Assembly (NCBI RefSeq): GCF_029407905.1
Contig: NC_073627.1
Span: 126,555,697 to 126,619,696 of the forward strand
Direction: 5' to 3'
Length of the DNA: 64,000 bases
Source of the DNA: Bubalus kerabau
Taxonomy: Eukaryota; Chordata; Mammalia; Artiodactyla; Bovidae
Below, one piece after another: positions 22,379 through 34,100 of the stretch; within the stretch, counting starts at the first letter, position 1; each line of letters begins with the position of its first letter. The notes below the pieces were generated by a model, which was not told the DNA's origin, did no database searches, and saw nothing but the letters and a program-made list of their open reading frames with translations. A program made the translations under genes and the position numbers.

Positions 22379-25300
22379 AATGTGGTCCACTGGAGAAGGG
22401 AATGGCAAACCACTTCAGGATTCTTGCCTTGAAAAGCCCATGAACAGTATGAAAAGGCAAAATAATAGGATACTGAAAGAGAAACTCCCCAGGTCAGTAG
22501 GTGCCCAATATGCTACTGGAGATCAATGGCAAAATAACTCCAGAAAGAATGAAGGGATGGAGCCAAAGCAAAAACAATACCCAGTTGTGGATGTGACTGG
22601 TGATAGAAGCAAGGTCCAATGCTGTAAAGAGAAATGTTGCATAGGAACCTGGAATGTCAGGTCCATGATTCAAGGCAAATTGGAAGTAGTCAAACAGGAG
22701 ATGGCAAGAGTGAACGTTGACATTCTAGGAATCAGCGAACTGAAATGGACTGGAATGGGTGAATTTAACTCAGATGACCATTATATCTACTACTGCGGGC
22801 AGGAATCCCTCAGAAGAAATGGAGTAGCCATCATGGTCAAAAAAAGAGTCTGAAATGCAGTACTTGGATGCAATCTCAAAAACAACAGAATGATCTCTGT
22901 TCATTTCCAAGGCAAACCATTCAATATCACAATAATCCAAGTCTATGCCCCAACCAGTGACGCTGAAGAAGCTGAAGTTGAACGGTTCTATGAGGACCTA
23001 CAAGACCTTTTAGAACTAACACCCCAAAAAGATGTCCTTTTCATTATAGGGGACTGGAATGCAAAAGTAGGAAGTCAGGAAACACCTGGAGTAACAGGCA
23101 AATTTGGCCTTGGAATACGGAATGAAGCAGGGCAAAGAGTTTTGACAAGAAAATGCACTGGTCATAGCAAACACCCTCTTCCAACAACACAAGAGAAGAC
23201 TCTACACATGGACATCACCAGATGGTCAACACCGAAATCAGATTGACTATATTCTTTGCAGCCAAAGATGGAGAGGCTCTAGACAGTCAGCAAAAACAAG
23301 ACCAGGAGCTGACTGTGGCTCAGATCATGAACTCCTTATTGCCAAATTCAGACTTAAATTGAAGAAAGGAGGGAAAACCACTAGACCATTCAGGTATGAC
23401 CTAAATCAAATCCCTTATGATTATACAGTGGAAGTGAGAAATAGATTTAAGGGGCTAGATCTGATATATAGAGTGCCTGATGAACTATGGAATGAGGTTT
23501 GTGCCATTGTACAGGAGATAGGGATCAAGACCATCCCCATGGAAAAGAAATGCAAAAAAGCAAAATGGCTGTCTGGGGAGGCCTTACAAATAGCTGTGAA
23601 AAGAAGGGAAGCGAAAAGCAAAGAAGAAAAGGAAAGATATAAGCATCTGAATGCAGAGTTCCAAAGAATAGCAAGAAGAGATAAGAAAGCCTTCCTCAGC
23701 AACTAATGCAAAGAGATAGAGGAAAACAACAGAATGGGAAAGACTAGAGATCTCTTCAAGAAAATTAGAGATACCAAGGGAACATTTCATGCAAACATGG
23801 GCACAATAAAGGACAGAAATGGTATGGACCTAACAGAAGCAGAAGATATTAAGAAGAAGTGGCAAGAATACACAGAAGAACTATACAAAAAAGATCTTCA
23901 CAACCCAGATAATCATGATGGTATGATCACTGGACTAGAGCCAGACATTCTGGAATGTGAAGTCAAGTGGGCCTTTAGAAAGCATCACTATGAACAAAGC
24001 TAGTGGAGGTGATGGGATTCCAGTTGAGCTATTTCAAATCCTGAAAGATGATGCTGTGAAAGTGCTGCACTCAATATGCCAGCAAATTTGGAAAACTCAG
24101 CAGTGGCCACAGGATTGGGAAAGGTCAGTTTTCATTCCAATCCCAAAGAAAGGCAATGCCAAAGAATGCTCAAACTACTACACAATTGCACTCATCTCAC
24201 ACACTAGCAAAGTAATGCTCAAAATTCTCCAAGCCAGGCTTCAGCAATATGTGAAATGTGAACTTCCAGATATTCAAGCTGGTTTTAGAAAAGGCAGAGG
24301 AACCAGAGATCAAATTGCCAACATCCTCTGGACCATGGAAAAAGCAAGAGAGTTCCAGAAAAACATCTATTTCTGCTTTATTGACTATGCCAAAGCCTTT
24401 GTCTGTGTGGATCACAATAAACTGGAAAATTCTGAAAGAGCTGGGAATACCAGACCACCTGACCTGCCTCTTGAGAAACCTATATGCAGGTCAGGAAGCA
24501 ACAGTTAGAACTGGACATGGAACAAGAGACTGGTTCCAAATAGGAAAAGGAGTATGTCAAGGCTGTATATTGTCACTGTGCTAATTTAACTTATATGCAG
24601 AGTACATCATGAGAAACACTGGACTGGAAGAAGCACAAGCTGGAATCAAGATTGCCGGGAGAAATCTCAATAACCTCAGATATGCAGATGACACCACCCT
24701 TATGGCAGAAAGTGAAGAGGAACTAAAAAGCCTCTTGATGAAAGTGAAAGAGGAGAGTGAAAAAGTTGGCTTAAAGCTCAACACTCATAAAACGAAGATC
24801 ATGGCATCTGGTCCCATCACTTCCTGGGAAATAGATGGGGAAACAGTGGAAACAGTGTCAGACTTTATTTTTTGGGGCTCCAAAATCACTGCAGATGGTG
24901 ATTGCAGCCATGAAATTAAAAGACGCTTACTCCTTGGAAGGAAGGTTATGACCAACCTAGATAGCATATTGAAAAGCAGAGACATTACTTTGCCAACAAA
25001 GGTCCATCTAGTCAAGGCTATGGTTTTTCCAGTGGTCATGTATGGATGTGAGAGTTGGGCTGTGAAGAAGGCTGAGCGCCGAAGAATTGGTGCTTTTGAA
25101 CTGTGGTGTTGGAGAAGACTCTTGAGAGTCCCTTGGACTGCAAGGAGATCCAACCAGTCCATTCTAAAGGAGATCGGTCCTGGGTGTTCATTGGAAGGAC
25201 TGAGATGCTAAAGCTGAAACTCCAGTACTTTGGCCACCTCATGCAAAGAGTTGACTCATTGGAAAAGACCCTGATGCTGGGAGGGATTGGGGACAGGAGG

Positions 25301-25466
25301 AAAAGGGGACGACAGAGGATGAGATGGCTGGATGGCATCATTGACTCGATGGACATGAGTCTGAGTGAACTCCGGGAGTTGGTGATGGACAGGGAGGCCT
25401 GGTGTGCTGCGATTCATGGGGTCGCAAAGAGTCAGACACGACTGAGCGACTGAACTGAACTGAACG
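22379..25466 (+). mobile_element. Long Bov-B LINE copy, defective
   Basis: An RTE-clade LINE of about 3.1 kb, close to full length, ending in the (ACTGA)n tail. It encodes in order an AP-type endonuclease (GTWNVRSM, GDWNAKVGS; 22640-23250) and a reverse transcriptase (FIDYAKAF near 24380, YADDTTLM near 24680). A further C-terminal part follows, up to about 25440. It is dead: TGA at 22851, TAA near 23704, frame shifts near 23137, 23973 and 24422, and TAA near 24582. No clear target duplication was found, so the 5' limit is approximate. Bov-B is known for horizontal spread between reptiles and ruminants. Confidence 0.92.
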
Positions 25467-25947
25467 GTAAGCTCCATGCCTGACATTTTCAGTGAGTCAG
25501 GCGGGTTTGAAGGAAGAGGGAAAATGCCTTATGGCTAGGTTAGAAGTATATTTTGTTCTGCTGGAATATATATTTTTTGACATCAGAAACATGTGATCAC
25601 AAAATGTTAATATACTCTAATATACTCAAACCAGATAAATTTTAGTCTGATATTTAATACAGGGCAAAAGTCACCACTGTGTCTTTTTTGTTTTAAAGCA
25701 TGTGACCTGACATATATAGACACTCAAGAAATATTCGTGGAATGGATAACATTTGGTATTTTCTTTCATTTCCTTTTACATAATATATAATACATATGTA
25801 TTACATATTACATTCTTATTACCATTTCTTATCCTTTTCACAATTTCCCATAGTATTACATAGTCTATATAAATATTTTGTAATGGCTGCATAATATTAA
25901 TACTTCTTTAAATGAGTTTATCACAGTTTATGAGTTTAAATGAGTTT

Positions 25948-26219
25948 GTTGCCGCTGCTAAGTCGCTTCAGTCATGTCCGACTCTGTGCGACCCCATAGA
26001 CGGCAGCCTACCAGGCTCCCCGTCCCTGGGATTCTCCAGGCAAGAACACTGGAGTGGGTTGCAATTTCCTTCTCCAATGCATGAAAGTGAAAAGTGAAAG
26101 TGAAGTCGCTCAGTCATGTCTGACTCTTTGCGACCCCATGGACTGCACCCTACCAGGCTCCTCCGCCCATGGGACTTTCTAGGCAAGAGTACTGGAGTGG
26201 GGTGCCATTGCCTTCTCCG
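25948..26219 (-). mobile_element. Dimeric Bov-tA-type SINE
   Basis: The complement of two body units, from 'gctgctaagtcgcttcag' to 'gccattgccttctcc'. The perfect 12-bp target duplication ttaaatgagttt lies at 25936-25947 and 26220-26231. Confidence 0.9.
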
Positions 26220-27179
26220 TTAAATGAGTTTACCATTCTTTTATTGTTGACTGCTATTTGAATTGATTTTAGTTAATGGTCATCGTGGTGCTAATTCCAT
26301 AATAACCAGTAATAAGGAATTCTACTTCTGGACATAGTAATGATTTCTTTTGAATAGCCATATTAGAGAGTCTTTTCTGCTTCTGAAGGCAGACATTTGA
26401 CCCTGGGGTTCCCCCCAGGAGTTCTAGCAGTCAAAGTTGCATTCCTTTCCTTGGAAGAATAGATGACCTCATTAAACGTGGAAATGTACATTGGCCTTTT
26501 CTGTGCCCTGGAGGCTACAGTAGTCTGTGTGCCTGTGGAGAAGGGCAAGAGATAAGAGGTGCTGGGATGTAGGAAGAGGAAACCATCCAGGACTGGTAGG
26601 TGAGTACAAAACACTTTGAAACTGGTTATTTCTTTGGGTTCTTAAAGACACAGGTAGCACATAGGTCATCCTATTTTATAGACCTAGAAACAGAGGCTCT
26701 GGGAGGGAAAGTGACTGGCCTAAGATCATAGAGCCCATTACTGTCAGAACCTGCTATTCTCCATTAGAATCATGTATGGGCTTCCTAGTCACTCCCACAC
26801 ATTCACCCATTCTGGCCCCTGGCTCCTGGATTCTCTGCTCCAGGTGCTTGTGATCACTTGTAGCTGCTCTCTGAAAGCTGCAACACTCTGTGGGTTCTGG
26901 CCACTGTCTCCTGTACTTTGATCCCTACCACTGCATCTGCTACTGGGCCTCATTAGAGACTTCTGTTCCTTTTTTAAAAAAATCTGTTGATTGCATCTTG
27001 GCTTTACTTTTTTTTCTTATTTGTGTGGTCAGCTCCCTCCACATCCTCAAGCCTTCTTTTGGCTTATTTTCTTCCTCCCTGACACTCTTCCCATCACCAC
27101 CCATTAATCTAAATATTTTGCTTCTCTGCTCCTCTGACTTGGTTCCAGCTTTCAACTATACCTGAATCCTCAATTACCC

Positions 27180-27870
27180 ACCCATCAGGGTTTTCTCCAG
27201 TTCCTTTCATTAACCTTCCCAAGCCTTTATCCCTCTTCCTGTCTCCTACCCACCCACCCCCAACTCTTATCCCCTTCCTCCCCCACCAGAAACTGACCTT
27301 GTCTCCTACGTTCACAGGGGAACTTCCACAGAATTCTACTCCCTGCAACTCAGTGAGGGCCCCATTCTTTCTTTCTTCTTCCTGGTCCCAGGAAGTGGTG
27401 TTTCTCCTGTCCAGACTGAATCCCTTCACCTCTGCCTTTACCTCATCCTCTCCTTCTGTCTTTGGGATCTGGCTTCCCTAGGCATTTCTCTTTTTCTACT
27501 GTATCCTTCAAGGTCTTTTTCTCTACTGGTCTCTCCTAACTAAAAAGAATGCTTTTTTCCTAACTAAAAATTGCTTTCTTGATTCCACATCCCCCTGTAG
27601 ATATTGTCTGACTTATTCCCTGCTCTTTTCATCTAAGCGTCTTACAGAAATGCCTTCACACTTACTGTTGTTTGGTTCCTCTCTCTACTGCACCACTGAA
27701 ACTGGACTTTCTAAAGTCACCAAAGACTTTCTAATTGCAGATCTGATAGACACTTTCAGTCTTTATCTTCCTGGAGCCCCCAGCTATATCTGACATCAGT
27801 GCTCCTTCTTGAAATCCCTCCCTCCTTGGCTTCCTTGAAGCCATTCTCTCTTCCTGATGCCAGAAATAGC
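27180..27870 (+). mobile_element. L2 LINE fragment
   Basis: The text near 27690-27840 ('ccactgaaactggactttct', 'aaagtcaccaaagactttct', 'ccctccttggcttcc') follows the L2 reverse-transcriptase region. It is heavily diverged and holds no open frame. Boundaries are estimates. Confidence 0.5.
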
Positions 27871-28021
27871 CTTTTGAATGTAGGTGCGGTGGAGGCAGAT
27901 GGTTGGATCTACCCTGTCTCTTGCCCCCCTGGAGGTGCTAACTCCAAGGTCCTAGGGTGTCTGCCCCAGGCTGGACTCTCTCTGCCTCATACAGAGTCAG
28001 TCAGATTCCAGTGGTTTTCTC

Positions 28022-28027
28022 TTTATT
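28022..28027 (-). terminator. FAM221B: FAM221B poly(A) signal AATAAA
   Basis: The + strand tttatt reads AATAAA on the minus strand, 86 bp after the FAM221B stop codon. Confidence 0.8.
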
Positions 28028-28112
28028 GCTGATCTGGGCCAGGCTCACAGAGGCCTGTGCCAGGTGTCGACAGTGTCTGTCCCTGGAGAAGGGAAGAGCA
28101 GAGGTGAAAGGG

Positions 28113-31100
28113 TCAGATACGGGGCTTAGATGGAGGGCCAGGCTGGACGTCACGTGGGCTAGGGAGCCCTGGGGGACTAGGGTAAGAGCTGGGATGGCCA
28201 GAGAGCCCCTGCTTCTGGAGGGCCTCGAAGTCAGAGTGGTTGATGATGGCTTCTCGGAGGGTAGGCATCTCTGCAAAAGGCACATAGTCTGCTCCTGGGG
28301 GTATAAATCAGCGTGGGTGTGGGCTGCAGGAAGGAGGGGCAAAGTAGTCCTGGGTGGGATGGCTGAGGGCAGGAGTGCCTGCAGCTTGGCTGATTATAGA
28401 TCCTTGAGTGGGCCCTGAGCCCAGGTTGCCCTCTCACCGTGTGGCCTCCCTCCTCGCCGCCGGGTCTCCTCAGTCTCAAAGAAAGTCTCATGTTCCTCCC
28501 AGCGCCGGTCACAGGCCGCACAGAGGAAATTAGACTCAAAGCAGCTGCAGCAACAGCCTAAGACAAGGGGGCAGCCAAGGAGAGTGCAGGGAATCGGGCT
28601 ACCCCAGGGGCTGACCACATCCTCACATCTTCCTCACCAACTGCATGCCCAAGTCTCTCCTCCCAGCTCCCCATCTGCATCCCCAAACTACTTGCAGCCT
28701 ATCCCAACCCATGCCCCCCCTGCACTGCCCTTGCTTAAGAAGGTACCTTTGACCCTGCAGGAATGGGACCCAGTAGCTGTGTGGTCTTCATGGCTGTGTT
28801 TGCAGCGACATTGGGCCCTCCAAGACCTGGGGTCAAAAGTGGCCCGTCTCTTGAGCCAGAACTCACCCACCTCCTCTGGGCGTGATGGGATGAAGCAGAA
28901 CATGAGGCAGCGGCACTGGCCCATGTTGCAGGGCACGGATATGTCTGTGAAGAGGGTTAGACCAGCACTTGACAGGGCTTGGTCTTCCCATGTCAACGTC
29001 TCCCCAAAACCAACACACACACACACACATGCTCTCACACATCTCAACACATGACAGAAGACAGTTACCCTTCACACCTGAGATGATCTGGTGCTCTCTC
29101 AGCAAGTGTCCACAAAAGCACCTGGACTCATCCCCAATTCGGAAACAGTCCCATAGATAATGGGGGCAGCGCCAGCCAATATAGAGACCTGGGTATGGAG
29201 GGATTGAGTGATAAGGGAAAGTAACAGGGAAAAATGTCTTCTTGCTCTTCTTTGGAACTCTGCATTCAGATGCTTATATCTTTCCTTTTCTCCTTTGCTT
29301 TTCGCTTCTCTTCTTTTCACAGCTATTTGTAAGGCCTCCCCAGACAGCCATTTTGCTTTTTTGCATTTCTTTTCCATGGGGATGGTCTTGATCCCTGTCT
29401 CCTGTACAATGTCATGAACCTCATTCCATAGCTCATCAGGCACTCTATCTATCAGATCTAGGCCCTTAAATCTATTTCTCACTTCCACTGTATAATCATA
29501 AGGGATTTGATTTAGGTCATACCTGAATGGTCTAGTGGTTTCCCCTACTTTCTTCAATTTAAGTCTGAATTTGGCAATAAGGAGTTCATGGTCTGAGCCA
29601 CAGTCAGCTCCTGGTCTTGTTTTTGCTGACTGTCTAGAGCCTCTCCATCTTTGGCTGTAAAGAATATAATCAATCTGATTTCAGTGTTGACCATCTGGTG
29701 ATGTCCATGTGTAGAGTCTTCTCTTGTGTTGTTGGAAGAGGGTGTTTGCTATGACCAGTGCATTTTCTTGTCAAAACTCTATTAGCCTTTGCCCTGCTTC
29801 ATTCCATATTCCAAGGCCAAATTTGCCTGTTACTCCAGGTGTTTCCTGACTTCCTACTTTTGCATTCCAGTCCCCTATATGAAAAGGACATCTTTTTGGG
29901 GTGTTAGTTCTAAAAGGTCTTATAGGTCTTCATAGAACCGTTCAACTTCAGCTTCTTCAGCGTCACTGGTTGGGGCATAGACTTGGATTATTGTGATATT
30001 GAATGGTTTGCCTTGGAAATGAACAGAGATCATTCTGTTGTTTTTGAGATTGCATCCAAGTACTGCATTTCAGACTCTTTTGTTGACCATGATGGCTACT
30101 CCATTTCTTCTGAGGGATTCCTGCCCGCAGTAGTAGATATAATGGTCATCTGAGTTAAATTCACCCATTCCAGTCCATTTCAGTTCGCTGATTCCTAGAA
30201 TGTCAACGTTCACTCTTGCCATCTCTTGTTTGACCACTTCCAATTTGCCCTGATTCATGGACCTGACATTCCAGGTTCCTATGCAATATTGCTCTTTATA
30301 GCATAGGACCTTGCTTCTCTTCTATCACCAGTCAATGCAAAGAAATAGAGGAAAACAACAGAATGGGAAAGACTAGAAATCTCTTCAAGAAAATCAGAGA
30401 TACCAAAGGAACATTTCATGCAAAGATAGGCTCGAAAAAGGACAGAAATGGTATGGACCTAACAGAAGCAGAAGATATTAAGAAGAGATGGCAAGAATAC
30501 ACAGAAGTACAAAAAAGATCTTCACGACCCAGATAATCACGATGGTGTGATCACTCACCTAGAGCCAGACATCCTGGAATGTGAAGTCAAGTGGGCCTTA
30601 GAAAGCATCACTACGAACAAAGCTAGTGGAGGTGATGGGATTCCAGTTGAGCTATTTCAAATCCTGAAAGATGATGCTGTGAAAGTGCTGCACTCAATAT
30701 GCTAGCAAATTTGGAAAACTCAGCAGTGGCCACAGGACTGGAAAAGGTCAGTTTTCATTCCAATCCCAAAGAAAGGCAATGCCAAAGAATGCTCAAACTA
30801 CTGCACAGTTGCACTCATCTCACACACTAGTAAAGTAATGCTTAAAATTCTCCAAGCCAGGCTTCAGCAATATGTGAACCGTGAACTTCCAGATATTCAA
30901 GCTGGTTTTAGAAAAGGCAGAGGAACCAGAGATCAAATTGCCAACATCCTCTGGACCATGGAAAAAGCAAGAGAGTTCCAGAAAAACATCTATTTCTGCT
31001 ATATTGACTATGTCAAAGCCTTTGACTGTGTGGATCAAAATAAATTGTGGAAAATTCTGAAAGAGATGGGAATACCAGATCACCTGATCTGCCTCTTGAG

Positions 31101-34100
31101 AAATTTGTATTTAGGTCAGGAAGCAACAGTTAGAACTGGACATGGAACAACAGACTGGATCCAAATAGGAAAAGGAGTACGTCAAGGCTGTATTAGTCAC
31201 CCTGTTTATTTAACTTATATGCAGAGTACATCATGAGAAACGCTGGACTGGAAGAAACACAAGCTGGAATCAAGATTGCCGGGAGAAATATCAATAACCT
31301 CAAATATACAGATGACACCACCCTTATGGCAGAAAGTGAAGAGGAACTAAAAAGCCTCTTGATGAAGGTGAAAGTGGAGACTGAAAAAGTTGGCTTAAAG
31401 CTCAACACTCAGAAAACGAAGATCATGGCATTTGTCCCATCACTTCATGGGAAATAGATGGGGAAACAGTGTCAGACTTTATTTTTTGGGGCTCCAAAAT
31501 CACTGTAGATGGTGACTACAGCCATGAAATTAAAAGACGCTTACTTACCCCTTGGAAGGAAAGTTATGACCAACCTAGATAACATATTCAAAAGCAGAGA
31601 CATTACTTTGCCAACAAAGGTCTGTCTAGTCAAGGCTATGGTTTTTCCTGTGGTCATGTATGGATGTGAGAGTTGGACTGTGAAGAAGGCTGAGCACCGA
31701 AGAATTGATGCTTTTGAACTGTGGTGTTGGAGAAGACTCTTGAGAGTCCCTTGGACTGCAAGGAGATCCAACCAGTCCATTCTAAAGGAGATCAGCCCTG
31801 GGATTTCTTTGGAAGGACTGATGCTAAAGCTGAAACTCCAGTACTTTGGCCACCTCATGTGAAGAGTTGACTCATTGGAAAAGACTCTGATGCTGGGAGG
31901 GATTGGGGGCAAGAGGAGAAGGGGACGACAGAGGATGAGATGGCTGGATGGCATCACTGACTTGATGGACATGAGTCTGAATGAACTCCGGGAGTTGGTG
32001 ATGGACAGGGAGGCCTGGCGTGCTGTGATTCATGGGGTCACAAAGAGTCAGACACGACTGAGCGACTGATCTGATCTGAACAGGGAAAAATAGCCTAAGT
32101 CCCCCCCAAAGTGTTCTTACCTCTCCCTCCATGTGTCTCTATCACCACCCACACATCCTCCTCCCTTCCCCTTTAGACTTTTTCTTCAAGGTTTTCTCAT
32201 CACCTCGCGAGTGTCTTCAGAGCCCGTCCCACCCGAGGATCCACTCCACCTGTGTCAGCCTGTCAGAAGTGACTGAAGACAGCCTTCATTTCTGAGCAGG
32301 AAGATTATTATAAATGAGCTTCTGTGTGATGATGCACATGTATCTCGGTGTGTTCTCTGTGACCGTGGGATTCTCATCTCCTCCCCTCCCAACGCTAGAG
32401 CCCACCTTTGCTTGGTTTCCTTGAAGTGTCTAAGGTGAGGGCAAAGGAAGATGATGGGCCGGGTGCAGAGTAGGTGGTGGAGATTGGCTCCTAAGGAGCG
32501 TGGTGGTGAAGGGACCTGAAGAGGAGGAGGTGGGGCAGCCCCAGTGCCATGAGGAAGGAGGTGGGCTTCCCTCACTTCTTCAGTCTGGCACTGTCATATG
32601 TCCCTTCCACATTCCTGAGGTTACTGAACTAATGCCCTATGTGAACCTGAGAAGGGCTGCCTATGGTTCTCCAAGGTTCAGGAGAAAAGGGGAGGCCAGA
32701 AGTCATGAGTGGGGTGAACAGCAAAAATAGAGGCTTGTGAGGCTAAGAAAGGAGGCATGGGAAAGAAGAAGAGCCTAAGCTGTATCCCTGAGAGCAGGCA
32801 CTGGCCAGAGGCTGCTGCGCTTGAGATGAGAAACGGTCTGGCTTCACAATTAGTCTCACCACAAGGCAAGGGTGGTGCTGAGTAAATGTGGGAGGAGATC
32901 CAGAGCCTTTCCCACTCAGGTTTTCTCATCCTCTGTGAGAGCTGAGAGTATCCCAACTTGAAGTCAACAATCCTGGGTCTCCCCCTCAACCCCCCAGGAG
33001 TGGGGCCTTCAGCTCTAGGACTCTTAATCCTATTTAAAAGCTCCAGTGAACTGCCATCTCCATCAAAGAGTTGTCCCTGATTTCCCCTTCTGTCTTGGAG
33101 TCCCTCTTCTCCTGCCTTCCATGACTCTTGTGCTACCCTTGTCACAGCACAGTGCCTTCTAGTGGACTGCTCACTTGTATTCTCCTTCGACTGTGAGTTC
33201 CTCTAAGGCAGGGTCAGTCTTTTCATTGCTGTTTTGAGTCCTCACACAGGACCTGGTACAAAACAGGTGCTCAGAGAACATAGAAGCTTGACTGAATAAG
33301 CGATTGAGCAAATTCCTTTAGGAGGGAAGAGAGACCCAGTATTTCAGGTAAAGCCCTGAAGTTCCATAAGGAGAATGAGAAAGAGTCAAGTGTCCTCGGC
33401 TCTTTGACTCTGGCCAGGACCACAATCCACAATTCTGTGCCTGTCACACTAGGTTTTCTTGTCTTACCCATGGTCTCTTAGGATCTGAAACCTGTCCAGA
33501 TGTGGCTTTTGGCTTTGATGCTTCTGACTTACACTGCCAGCCCGTTGTATTAGTGCCCCATCACACCAGGGAAGCTTGGTTGAAAGAGGGCAGAGTTTAG
33601 ACGGAGTCACAATGAAGTTGGGTGGAGGCTGGGATTCCACTGGAGGAATTCTGAACTCTGTTTAGAATAGCAGGATCCAGTGCATGAACAGGTGAGGTGC
33701 AGAGTTGAACAAGGGTTCAGTTCAGCTCAGTCGCTCAGTTGTGTCCAACTCTTTGTGACTCCATGAACAACAGCACGCCAGGCCTTCCTGTCCATCACCA
33801 ACTCCCGGAGTTCACTTAAACTCACGTTCGTCGAGTCCGTGATGCCATCCAGCCATCTCATCCTCTGTCTTCCCCTTCTCCTCCTGCCCCCAATCCCTCC
33901 CAGCATCAGAGTCTTTTCCAATGAGTCAACTCTTCACGTGAGGTGGCCAAAGTATTGGAGTTTCAGCTTTAGCATCAGTCCTTCCAATGAACACCCAGGA
34001 CTGATCTCCTTTAGAATGGACTGGTTGGATCTCCTTGCAGTCCAAGGGACTCGCAAGAGTCTTCTCCAACACCACAGTTCAAAAGAATCAATTCTTCGGC

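Larger units (their letters stand above)
25467..28021. other. Intergenic region between HINT2 and FAM221B
   Basis: No gene was found. Contents: AT-rich sequence (25540-25930), a Bov-tA SINE (25948-26219), a MIR-like stretch near 26675-26770 ('agaaacagaggctctgggag', 'gactggcctaagatca'), and an old L2 LINE fragment (27180-27870). Confidence 0.6.
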
